From assembly GCA_964642165.1 (NCBI GenBank), contig CAZXOC010000025.1, positions 1 to 41,559 on the forward strand: a stretch of 41,559 nucleotides of DNA. Direction: 5' to 3'. Each line of letters begins with the position of its first letter. Positions within the stretch are counted from its first letter, which is position 1. The stretch is from CAYRVX01 sp964642165 (GTDB lineage Bacteria; Planctomycetota; Phycisphaerae; SM23-33). The notes below the pieces were generated by a model. It had not been told where the DNA came from, searched no databases, and saw only the letters and a program-made list of their open reading frames with translations. The translations under genes were made by a program, and so were the position numbers. Below are positions 8,054 to 16,561 of this stretch, piece by piece.

Positions 8054-9844
8054 ATGTCAAGGTTTCCAGACGCGCGGCGGGGTGTGCTCGTCGCGGCGAT
8101 GGCGCTTTCGTCCGCGGCGGGCGGCGCGCGGGCCGCGTCGGTCAAGAACGTCGAGCCCGACAGCGCCGGGCCGGCGAAGCTGCTCTGTGCCTCGCCGTAC
8201 GGCGGCAAGGGCACGGAACAGATCGTCGCCGCGGGCGTCCTGCCGGACGCGTCGATCGTGCTGGCCGGCAACGCGAACCTGACGTCGCTGAAGAAGGGTA
8301 AGGGGCGCGGTTTCCTGCTGCGCCTGACCGTCGCCGGCGGGACCGTCCAGGCCGACAAGCCCGTCGCGATCCGCGGGCACATCGACCGCATGAAGGTCTC
8401 CCCGGCGGGCAACCTCTGCGTGCTGGTGGACGGCGCGGGCGTCTACCAGATGAGGCCCGGGCGCTCGAAGCCGACCAAGTCCTGCGCCGTGCGGGGCATC
8501 GCGGACTTCGGCGTGGACGCCGACGGCGAGATCGTCGTCCTGCACGGCGCGCGGATGACTCGCTACGACCGGAGCTGGACGCGGCGGAAGTGGTCGGTCA
8601 CCTGGCACGCCCACGGCGGCAACCGACCCGGCGGGATGTGCGTCTGCCCGGCGACGGGCGTGGCGGCCGTCGTCGGCTACGGCATGACCCACACCGGGCG
8701 CGAGCCCTGGAAGGACCCCTACGCCTGCGGCTTCGACCGCGCCGGCAAGCCGCTCTGGAAGCTCTGGGACCCCGACCCGCGCAAGCAGGTCGGCAGCCGG
8801 CACGGCGGCAACGGCCTGATGGCCGACACGACCGGGCACATTGCCCGCGCGGGGTCCGCCGGCAAGATCCTCCTGGGCCTGTACGCCGACGGCGGCAACA
8901 GCGTCTGCACGCGCGACCCGGCCGACCCGGATCAGCCCATCGACCCGGACGTCTACGCGGGCGTCTACCAGCGCGGGCCCGGGCACGGCTTCAAGGGCGC
9001 CAGCAGCACGTCGGTGGTCTTCCGCGTCGACGCCCCCACCGGCACGCTCGAGAAGGGCACGTGGATGTGCGCCTGGCTGGATCCGGGGCGGGCGAACTAC
9101 CTGCGGATGGCGGACCTCGCCGCCGACGAGACCGGGCGGATCTACGTCGTCGGCAACTCGGCGTCGGCCTGCCCGAAGCGAGCGGCGTGGTACGAGTACG
9201 CCGCGGGCTACCAGGGCGGGGGGTTCCTGGCGGTCTTCGACCCGGCCTTCGGCGTGGTCCAGTGCGGGGCCTTCCAGCAGACGAGCATGACGTGTGTGGC
9301 GGCCGGCAACGGCTACGTCGTCGCCGCCGGGCACGTCAAGCCGCCCGACGGCGACAGCTCCGTCCACGTCCACAAGCCGATCCAGGAGGACCTCGCCGGC
9401 GGCGAGGCGGACGGGTACTTCATGATCTTCGAGACGGGCCCGCACCGCACCGCCGCAGCGCCCGCCAAGCCCAAGCTCAAGCCCGTCCCCCAGAACGTGC
9501 CCAAGCGCCTGCTGGCCGAGGCGGTACAGGCCGCCGCCGATGGGAAGCTCGCGGCCGCACGCGCGAAGCTTCGGTACATCCTCGCCCGCCATGCCGCCAG
9601 CGACGAGGCCGCCGAGGCCAAGGCCTTGCTGGCCAAGCTGGAAGCCGCCGCGGCGACGCCCAAGCCCGCCGAGAGCAAGGAGAGGCAGGCCGCCCGGCTC
9701 CTCCAGCAGGCCGAGAACTACCTGCGGAACCGCCTCAAGCCCCAGGCGAGAGTGCGGCTCGAGCGGATCGTCAAGGACTTCCCCGACACGCCGCAGGCCA
9801 AGGCCGCCCAGGACCTGCTGGACGAGCACTTCCTGGAGGACTGA
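8054..9844 (+). CDS. Secreted propeller-like protein with C-terminal helical (TPR/YfiO-like) repeats
   Basis: A 596-residue protein of unknown function. Residues 1-28 form a Sec signal peptide ending A-R-A. Residues of about 40-470 contain repeated short beta segments with G-x-(I/V)-x-V-x-G patterns and D-x-x-G turns, like propeller proteins of the SBBP type. After a short proline-lysine linker, residues 490-596 are alanine-rich helices, including A-R-A-K-L-R-Y-I-L and V-R-L-E-R-I-V-K-D-F-P-D-T-P, which is the YfiO/TPR pattern. The ATG at 8054 is preceded by GGGAGGA (8041-8047). It is divergent from the sugar kinase and may share its operator. It ends 48 bases from the convergent HEAT-repeat gene. 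Confidence 0.75.
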   Translation: MSRFPDARRGVLVAAMALSSAAGGARAASVKNVEPDSAGPAKLLCASPYGGKGTEQIVAAGVLPDASIVLAGNANLTSLKKGKGRGFLLRLTVAGGTVQADKPVAIRGHIDRMKVSPAGNLCVLVDGAGVYQMRPGRSKPTKSCAVRGIADFGVDADGEIVVLHGARMTRYDRSWTRRKWSVTWHAHGGNRPGGMCVCPATGVAAVVGYGMTHTGREPWKDPYACGFDRAGKPLWKLWDPDPRKQVGSRHGGNGLMADTTGHIARAGSAGKILLGLYADGGNSVCTRDPADPDQPIDPDVYAGVYQRGPGHGFKGASSTSVVFRVDAPTGTLEKGTWMCAWLDPGRANYLRMADLAADETGRIYVVGNSASACPKRAAWYEYAAGYQGGGFLAVFDPAFGVVQCGAFQQTSMTCVAAGNGYVVAAGHVKPPDGDSSVHVHKPIQEDLAGGEADGYFMIFETGPHRTAAAPAKPKLKPVPQNVPKRLLAEAVQAAADGKLAAARAKLRYILARHAASDEAAEAKALLAKLEAAAATPKPAESKERQAARLLQQAENYLRNRLKPQARVRLERIVKDFPDTPQAKAAQDLLDEHFLED

Positions 9845-9892
9845 CCGGTCCGGCGCCCCGACGGAGGATCCCCCGGCCGCCCTCGCCGGACG

Positions 9893-12094
9893 TTACGGCT
9901 TCTTGGTCGCCTTCTTCTCGGCGGCCTTGGCGAGATCCAGGATGCGCCGGGCCTCCTTGACGGTCTCCTGGCTGGCGGTGAGGCGGAGCAGCCGCTCCAT
10001 CGCCTGGCGGACCCGGGTGGGGTGCTTTTCGTAGACGTGCCGTGCGACGCGGTAGACGACCACCTCGGCCGTGGGGCGGACCTCCGCGTCGTCGAGGTGC
10101 TCCATCGCGAGCGCCATCGCCGCGAGGACCTTGATGTCGCCCAGGCCGGCCAGCGCCAGCTTCTTCTCCTCCGGGCGCGTCGCCAGGTCGAGGGCCTGGA
10201 TGAACATCCAGAGCTTCTTCTCCGGCGGCTGGTTCGCGTACCGGATCAGGCGGATGTATCCGTTGAGGGCGCGGAGCTTGTCCTCCGGCTTGGCGGCCGT
10301 GCCGGCGACCTTGAGAAGCTCCTCCCCCGCCCGGACGTCGGTCGAGTTGGTCAAGGCCCGCAGGGCCTCCTGCTGGACGTTGCGGTCCGGGTCCCGCACG
10401 CCGCGGGCGAGGGCGGCGATCGCCTGCGTTCCGCCGAGCCGCCCGCAGATCCTCATCAGGGCGCACCGCGCGCGGACGGAGGCGCCCTTCATGGCCGCGA
10501 TGACCGCGCCGGCGGCGGCGTCCTTTCGGCGGCTCCGCAAGCACGTCGACAGAATCGCCCGTTCGGCGACGTAGACCTCGCGGCCTTCCTTGGTCTCGGC
10601 CAGCCACTTCCCGAGCGCAGGCAGCGCCGTGTCGTCGGCCAGTTGCCCCAGTGCCCCCAGCGCCGCCGAACGCACCAGCGCGTCCGTCTCGCCGGACATC
10701 TCCAGCAGCTTCGGCGCCGCGGCGGTCACCTCGCGGGCGCCCAGGGCGCGGATGAGCTCGGCGCGCAGGGCCGTGTCTCCCTCGCCCAGGCTCGCCAGGA
10801 TCGTCGCGTTGACCTTCTCGCCGCGGAGCTGCTGGAGGCTCCGGCGAGCGGAGGCGCGCTCCAGCTCCTTGCCCTTGATGGCCTGGGCGGCGAGGCCGGC
10901 GAGCAAGGGCACGTCGGCCTCCGTGCCCACGCCGCCGAGGGCCCGGACGACCGCCAGGCGCACGCGCTCGCGCTGGTCCCGCGGCCACTGCCGGCCACGC
11001 ATGGCCGCCAGGACCGCCTCGCGCCCCGCCGGGTCGCCCCGGGCGCCCAGCAGGTCGATGAGCGCCACGACGCGCTCGGGCGTCTTCGCCCGGGGCAGCA
11101 GCGCGGCGAAGGCCTCCGTCGCCCCGCGGCCGGGCGCCTCACGCGCCAGCTCCAGCGCCGTCGGCACGATCGACGCGTCGGTGCCCGCGAGCATGGCGGT
11201 CAGGACGGGCAGGGCCCTGGCCGGCTTCCAGGCCACGACGCGCCGCAGCGCGGCGATGCGGCTGAGCCGGGGCTCCAGCGGGTTCTCGTACGTCTTGCGA
11301 TAGATCGTCAGCGCGGTCTGCTCGTCCCCGGAGGCCCGGGCGCGCTCGGCGCAGGCGAACAGCGCGTCGGCGACGGCGTCCCGCAGGCGATGCATGGCCA
11401 GCAGGCGCGCGTCGTTGAGTGCCTGGGTGGCGGCGGGGCCGGCGATCTTCCCGAGCGCCGCGGCCGCCGCCAGGGCGACGTCCTGGTCCTTGTCCTTCAG
11501 CAGCCGGGCGAGCCCATCGACGCTGGGCGCGTCCTGCCGCTGGCCGAGCGAGTTGATCAGGGCGATCTTCTCCTCGGGCTTGACGGCCTGGAAGAGCGCC
11601 CGGCGGAGCTTCTCGGCGGCCTGGGGAGACGGGTTGGCCTCCAGCGCCCGGCGGGCGCGCTCGCGAGTCTGCGGGTCGCCGTCGGCCAGGAGCTTGCTCA
11701 CGGCGTCGGCCGACTCGCCCGAGCCGATGTACTCCAGCATCTTCAGCAGCACGCCGCGGGAAGCGCCCGCGTCGCCCAGGAGGCCCGCCAGCACGCCGCA
11801 CAGGGCCGCCCGCTCCGCCCCCGCGCCGGGGCGCCCGGCGCGCAGGCAGATCCTCTCCAGGTCCGCCCGCGCCTCGACGCGCCGGCGCGAGCTGAGGTTG
11901 CGATCGGACATCCGGGCCAGGAGGTACTTGGCGGCTTTCTCGTAGTCTGCCTGGAGGGCCCCCGGCGCCCGCTTCCGGGCCGGGGCGAGTCCCTTGAACT
12001 CCTGGACGAGGCCCGGCTCGACGGCGGGCGTTCGCTGCGCGGCGGCGACCCGGCCGACCCCCAGCAATGCCGCGATCACAATGAGCCGCTTCAT
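9893..12094 (-). CDS. Secreted HEAT-repeat protein
   Basis: A 733-residue protein with a signal peptide (M-K-R-L-I-V-I-A-A-L-L-G-V, cleaved near residue 20) and then almost entirely HEAT-like helical repeats, visible as recurring L-x-x-L-L-x-D-x-D-x-x-V-x-x-A-A-x-x-A-L-G-x-I units about 30-40 residues long (clear copies near 205-240, 490-525 and 590-620). No catalytic motif is seen; such proteins act as scaffolds. The ATG at 12094 has AAGGAA seven bases upstream; the long open frame continuing through the next gene is a shadow. It follows the Gfo/Idh/MocA gene by 20 bases and is surely in its operon. HEAT-repeat proteins often accompany or are fused to dehydrogenases in planctomycetes. Confidence 0.85.
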   Translation of the reverse strand: MKRLIVIAALLGVGRVAAAQRTPAVEPGLVQEFKGLAPARKRAPGALQADYEKAAKYLLARMSDRNLSSRRRVEARADLERICLRAGRPGAGAERAALCGVLAGLLGDAGASRGVLLKMLEYIGSGESADAVSKLLADGDPQTRERARRALEANPSPQAAEKLRRALFQAVKPEEKIALINSLGQRQDAPSVDGLARLLKDKDQDVALAAAAALGKIAGPAATQALNDARLLAMHRLRDAVADALFACAERARASGDEQTALTIYRKTYENPLEPRLSRIAALRRVVAWKPARALPVLTAMLAGTDASIVPTALELAREAPGRGATEAFAALLPRAKTPERVVALIDLLGARGDPAGREAVLAAMRGRQWPRDQRERVRLAVVRALGGVGTEADVPLLAGLAAQAIKGKELERASARRSLQQLRGEKVNATILASLGEGDTALRAELIRALGAREVTAAAPKLLEMSGETDALVRSAALGALGQLADDTALPALGKWLAETKEGREVYVAERAILSTCLRSRRKDAAAGAVIAAMKGASVRARCALMRICGRLGGTQAIAALARGVRDPDRNVQQEALRALTNSTDVRAGEELLKVAGTAAKPEDKLRALNGYIRLIRYANQPPEKKLWMFIQALDLATRPEEKKLALAGLGDIKVLAAMALAMEHLDDAEVRPTAEVVVYRVARHVYEKHPTRVRQAMERLLRLTASQETVKEARRILDLAKAAEKKATKKP

Positions 12095-12114
12095 TCCGGT
12101 TCCTTGGCCTCGTG

Positions 12115-13407
12115 CTAGACGCGCCAGGGGGCGCGCTTCGGGCGGTCGAGCCAGCGGGCGGCCTGCGGATCGCCGACGATCTGCCGCTTCGCCGGGTCCC
12201 ACGTGAGCGGCCGGCCCAGCCAGGAGGCGATGCACGCCAGGTGACAGACGGTCACCGAGCGGGCGGCGATCTCGACGTCGCTGACGCAGCGCCGGCGCGT
12301 CTTGACGGCCTCGAGGAAGTTCGCCATGTGGTCGTTGCTGCGATAGTAGCTGCTGTCCCGGTCCCTGGGGACCCGCCCGGCGAGGTCCTCCGGCCAGGTC
12401 TGGACGCCCCCGCGTCCCACGCTGAAGCCCAGCACGCCGTCGGTGCCGGTGAACTCGACGAGAGCGCCCTTCGGGCCCTTGGCGTTGACGACGGTCACGC
12501 CGTCGGCGTAGCGGATCGTCAGGGCCTTGTGCTCCTTGCCGTCGGGCGGGATGAACTGAACCGGCCCGGTGTCGTCGCGGCCCAGCGCCCACTGGATCGC
12601 ATCGAAGTAGTGCGACCCGTTGGAGGCCAGGGGCCCGCCGCCGTAGTCCCGCCAGGCCCGCCAGCCGTAGCTGCCGGAGCTGCCCGAGCACCGGTAGTTG
12701 CTGTAGGGGGCCTTGGGGGCCGGGCCCAGCCACAGGTCCCAGTCCAGCTCCTTCGGGACGGGCTGCGGGCCGAAGGAGCAGTAGCCGGAGGCAAGCCCCG
12801 CCTGGACGTGGACGGTGCGGATCTGGCCCAGCTTCTTGCCGGCGATCAGCTCGCAGGCGGCGCGGTAGCCGGCGCTGGAGCGCCAGTGCGTGCCGGTCTG
12901 GAAGACGCGCCCGTACCGGCGCGCGACGGTGGCCATCGCGTCGGCCTCGCGGACCGTCAGCGACAGCGGCGACTCGCAGAAGACGTCCTTGCTCGCCCGC
13001 GCGGCGTCGCAGGCCATCACCCCGTGCCAGTGGTCCGGCGTGCAGATCACCACGGCGTCGACGCTGCCGACGTCCAGCAGCCGGCGGTAGTCCCTGTAGG
13101 TCGGGCAGCCGTCCTTCTGGTAGCGCCGGATGTACCGGAGGGCGTAGGCGAACTTGCGGCTGTCGACGTCGCAGACGCCGACGCACTGGACCTCCGGGCG
13201 CCGGGCCAGCATGCTCGCCCAGGAGGCCCCGCGCCGCCCGATGCCGATCAGCGCCAGGCCGATGCGCTCGCTGGCGGGCAGCTTCTCGCCGCTGCGGGAC
13301 CTCCGCTGGCCCAGCGCGGGCGAGGTCAGCACGTACGGCGCGGCGACCGCGCCGGCGGTCCACGACAGGAACTGCCGCCGGGACAGCGATCGCCTCGAGT
13401 TGCTCAT
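12115..13407 (-). CDS. Tat-exported Gfo/Idh/MocA-family oxidoreductase with altered EKP motif
   Basis: A 430-residue NAD(P)-dependent oxidoreductase of the glucose-fructose oxidoreductase family. The twin-arginine motif S-R-R-Q-F-L-S (residues 9-15) begins a Tat signal, as for zymomonad GFOR, so the folded cofactor-bound protein would be exported. The Rossmann motif is G-I-G-R-R-G (55-60), followed by the C-T-P-D-H-W-H segment at 122-128. The family motif E-K-P is E145-S146-P147 here, replacing the conserved lysine. The ATG at 13407 follows AAGGAACAGGCC. The protein is the first gene of an operon with the HEAT-repeat protein. Reaction and substrate are unknown; the missing lysine leaves catalytic activity in doubt. 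Confidence 0.92.
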   Translation of the reverse strand: MSNSRRSLSRRQFLSWTAGAVAAPYVLTSPALGQRRSRSGEKLPASERIGLALIGIGRRGASWASMLARRPEVQCVGVCDVDSRKFAYALRYIRRYQKDGCPTYRDYRRLLDVGSVDAVVICTPDHWHGVMACDAARASKDVFCESPLSLTVREADAMATVARRYGRVFQTGTHWRSSAGYRAACELIAGKKLGQIRTVHVQAGLASGYCSFGPQPVPKELDWDLWLGPAPKAPYSNYRCSGSSGSYGWRAWRDYGGGPLASNGSHYFDAIQWALGRDDTGPVQFIPPDGKEHKALTIRYADGVTVVNAKGPKGALVEFTGTDGVLGFSVGRGGVQTWPEDLAGRVPRDRDSSYYRSNDHMANFLEAVKTRRRCVSDVEIAARSVTVCHLACIASWLGRPLTWDPAKRQIVGDPQAARWLDRPKRAPWRV

Positions 13408-13541
13408 GGCCTGTTCCTTCCTGCGCCGGGCCCGGACTCGCGAGCGCTGCGCCACCAGCCCTTAAACGCGGCGGCGCATCGCGCATCCCGCCGCGGGGGG
13501 CAATTCCTGCCCGCCGGCACGCCGGGCGGACCTCCGCCGCG

Positions 13542-16451
13542 CTACCGGTAGGTGAACCCCGCCGTGGCGGTGCAGTTGCGGCCGGCCCGCAGGCGCACCC
13601 AGTGGGCGCCGAAGCCGTCGGGGAACTCGTGGCGGACCTTTCGCCCGGGCGGCACGGAGATCGTCTTGTAGACGCACCAGCTTCCGGCGGCCAGGAAGTC
13701 CACCTCGATCGTGAACGCCACGTCCTCGTCGGCGTCGTGGGACAGCTCGACGCTCTTGCGGTCGAAGCCGGTCATCAGGTACGGGTCGGAGGGCTCATCG
13801 GCCCGGACGCTCGTCGCGAGCCACGGCCCGCCGTGCCCGACCGGCTTGCCCAGCTTCCACAGGTCGTCGACCTTGCCGAACCACAGCCCCACCTCGCCGC
13901 CGGCGGAGGCGAAGTACTGGCCGTCGGGCCTGGCGCGGCGCCGCGTGCCGCTCATGACCAGCAGGCCGCGCCACGAACAGAAGTCCACGATCCGCCGGTT
14001 GTGGGTGCAGACGGGCTTGAGGTGCGGCACGCCCGTGTCGCGGGGCATCTCGTAGAACGTCCCGTGGACGTTGACCAGGTAGCGCTCGGACTGGCACTCG
14101 CGGATGCCTCTCGGCCAGCCGGTCGCCAGGGGACGGTCGAAGGCCTCGCTGCCCTTCGGCAGACGGTAGCGCCGCCCGCGGTACGTCATGACGGCCGAGG
14201 CGGCGTCGACGTCGAAGTCGCAGTGGATCGCCGCGATCTTCCGCACCTGCTCCGCCCGGCCCGGCTCGACGCGGTGGAAGGTCATCGTCTCGTCGACCTC
14301 CCAGTAGCCCGCCTCGGAGGCCTCGCCGTCCGCGCCGGTGACCCGAGCGACGAACTGGAGGCGCGTGTTGTGCCCGGCCGGGCGGATCAGCCCGGCGCAC
14401 GTCGGGCCCGCGTCGCCCGCCTTCGGCACGGCCGCGACGATCGCCTCCTCGCCGCGCTCGGCCCGGCGCGGCGAAGCGCAGTGCAGGTAGGCCGTCGCCG
14501 TGCAGTCGCGGCTGGGCTTCAGGCGGATCCAAGAGGCTTCCAGGTCCGGCGGGAGAACGTGCCACGCGTAGCCGCTCTCGCCGATCGACAGCGTCTCGCA
14601 GGGCGCCCAGCGCCCCGAGCCGTCCCGGTCGACCTCGATCGCGAAGTCGGCGCCGGCGGCGGGTCGGCTGGCGGGCGGCGCGCCGCGCGTCGCCCGGCCT
14701 CGCAGCTTCGCAGGCAGATCGGTGATCTCGAGCGGCCCGGCGCCCGCCCGAGCGGGACCCACAAAGCACGTGTTCGGCAGGGCGAAGTGGCCGCCCTTGT
14801 GCTTGTCACTGCGGCCGGGGATCTCGATTCGACCCTTCGCAAACGTCCGCCGGTAGACGACGTCCCTGTACTGCCCGCCCCATTCCAAGCCCAGCGTCGT
14901 CCTCCGCCAGCCCGCGCCCGGATCGGGCGTGCCGCGGGCGTCCATGGCCAGGTAGGCCACCACCTCCTGGTTGACGGTGAACGCATAGCCGGGCGCCGGC
15001 TCGTGGTAGTCGCCGCGGTCGATGGTCACGGCCGCCAGGGGCGCCAGCTCGGCCGGCAGGCGGGTGATCTCGTACTTGTCCGTGCAGCGCATGCGTCCGG
15101 ACGCCGGGGCCGGGACGTTCGTCGAGACGTGCAGGCAGCGGTGCCGGAAGCCGCCGACGGCGAACGGCACGGACCACTGGCCCGCCTTGACGGCGTCGCC
15201 GACCCACGGCCCGCCCCAGCCCGCGGGGGGCCCCCAGCGTCTAAGGTCCTCCCGCCGCCCGAACCACAAGTTCGACTGCGCCTTGCCGCACATCGGGTTC
15301 TTCATGATCGACGCGTCGTCGGCGCCGATCACGAGCCGGCCGTTCCAGTCGCAGAAGTCCGGGATGTACCGCAGGTGGCTGGCGATGGGCTTCAGCCCGC
15401 CCGTTCGCCCCGCGCGGAAGTCCGGCGGGAAGTCGTAGAACATCCCGTGCAGGTCCATCATCCACTGGCCGCCGCCCACCTCGCGGATTCGCGGCCACTC
15501 CGTGTACCACCCGTGGGCCGGGTCGAAGCAGTAGCTGGCCTTCGGCAGCCGGAACGTCCGCCACGCCCCGCCGTCCAGCAGCTTGAGGATGCACGAGCGG
15601 CGGTCCCAGCCCATGGCCCAGACCGGCGCCTCGTCGTCCGGCGCGCCGTGGATGCCGCCCGGGCCCGTCACGTCCAGGAACTGCTTGCGCTCGACGAGGC
15701 GCCACTCGCGCCCGTCCCACTCGGCCAGGCAGCCGATCTCGTCGCGGTGCTTCGGCGGCCCGCCGACCTGCAAGTCCGGGTAGGACCTCGCCGACGCCCC
15801 GCGCTCGCCGTTGTTGCTAATGATCACGCGTCCCTGGCCCGTGTAGCCGCCCTTGCCGTGCCAGCCGGGCACGGGCTTGGAGAAGAGCTTCGTCACGGCG
15901 AGGCTGTGGACGTTCACCTCGTAGATCGCCCCCTCCATGTCGAAGAGGTAGATCCGGTTGGCCGGGTCGGTGAGGTGGCGCATGGCGGCGGTCATGCGGC
16001 CGACGAGCTTCTTCTTGACGTCGGCGGCGCGGACGGTGCCGTTGGCGTCCACGAAGTACGGGCCGATGACGAGCTGCTTGGACTCGCGGTGGATCATGCG
16101 GGAGGCGTGGGTGCCGCCGACGCTCTCGGGGCGCATCCGGAGCGTCAGGTCCTCGTCGATGGTCCAGAGCTTGTCCCGCCCGCCGCGGGTCTCGTGGGGC
16201 GGGTAGGTGATCAGCCAGAGCCGCCCCGCCCAGGGCACCACCGCGCCGATGCCGCACTCGCTGCCCGTCCCGCGCCACGTCCCGGCCGCGGCGTCGTAGC
16301 TGCCGTTGAAGACCGCCAGGTGCGGGTAGATCCCGCTGATGCACAGGGGCTCGCGCTTCGCCATGTTCCCGCCTCGGCGCTTCGGGGCCGGCGCCGCCGC
16401 CTGCGCCCAGGCGGCCAGCAGGAGAGCGACACACGCCGCCGTTTCCTTCAT
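13542..16451 (-). CDS. Large secreted protein of unknown function with internal duplications
   Basis: A 969-residue exported protein; residues 1-20 are a Sec signal peptide ending A-Q-A-A-A. No catalytic family is recognised. It looks like repeated beta-propeller blades. Two internal duplications are clear. A block with H-G-x-F-Y-(D/E)-x-P, D-F-C-x-W-x-(G)-x-L-V and L-W-F-G-(R/K) occurs near residues 320-420 and again near 783-870. A second block, F-x-I-E-V-D to N-C-T-A-T-A, occurs near 600-658 and again at 905-968. The ATG at 16451 has GGGAGAGG upstream. It is divergent from the beta-helix gene at 16562 and 134 bases upstream of the oxidoreductase operon, so the three may be co-regulated. 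Confidence 0.8.
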   Translation of the reverse strand: MKETAACVALLLAAWAQAAAPAPKRRGGNMAKREPLCISGIYPHLAVFNGSYDAAAGTWRGTGSECGIGAVVPWAGRLWLITYPPHETRGGRDKLWTIDEDLTLRMRPESVGGTHASRMIHRESKQLVIGPYFVDANGTVRAADVKKKLVGRMTAAMRHLTDPANRIYLFDMEGAIYEVNVHSLAVTKLFSKPVPGWHGKGGYTGQGRVIISNNGERGASARSYPDLQVGGPPKHRDEIGCLAEWDGREWRLVERKQFLDVTGPGGIHGAPDDEAPVWAMGWDRRSCILKLLDGGAWRTFRLPKASYCFDPAHGWYTEWPRIREVGGGQWMMDLHGMFYDFPPDFRAGRTGGLKPIASHLRYIPDFCDWNGRLVIGADDASIMKNPMCGKAQSNLWFGRREDLRRWGPPAGWGGPWVGDAVKAGQWSVPFAVGGFRHRCLHVSTNVPAPASGRMRCTDKYEITRLPAELAPLAAVTIDRGDYHEPAPGYAFTVNQEVVAYLAMDARGTPDPGAGWRRTTLGLEWGGQYRDVVYRRTFAKGRIEIPGRSDKHKGGHFALPNTCFVGPARAGAGPLEITDLPAKLRGRATRGAPPASRPAAGADFAIEVDRDGSGRWAPCETLSIGESGYAWHVLPPDLEASWIRLKPSRDCTATAYLHCASPRRAERGEEAIVAAVPKAGDAGPTCAGLIRPAGHNTRLQFVARVTGADGEASEAGYWEVDETMTFHRVEPGRAEQVRKIAAIHCDFDVDAASAVMTYRGRRYRLPKGSEAFDRPLATGWPRGIRECQSERYLVNVHGTFYEMPRDTGVPHLKPVCTHNRRIVDFCSWRGLLVMSGTRRRARPDGQYFASAGGEVGLWFGKVDDLWKLGKPVGHGGPWLATSVRADEPSDPYLMTGFDRKSVELSHDADEDVAFTIEVDFLAAGSWCVYKTISVPPGRKVRHEFPDGFGAHWVRLRAGRNCTATAGFTYR

Positions 16452-16515
16452 CAGGCGCCTCTCCCTTCCCGTCGCCCGCGCCGCCCGGAACCCCCGAAGG
16501 CGGCCGGCGGTTCTA

Positions 16516-16544
16516 CGTATGGCATATCCCCCCGACCCGTTCAA
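16516..16544 (-). promoter_or_regulatory. Candidate promoter for the 969-residue secreted protein
   Basis: On the minus strand TTGAAC (16544-16539), a 17-base spacer and CATACG (16521-16516), about 65 bases upstream of the ATG. The -35 box is good; the -10 box is weak. Confidence 0.4.
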
Positions 16545-16561
16545 GGACCGAGAGGCCGGCG

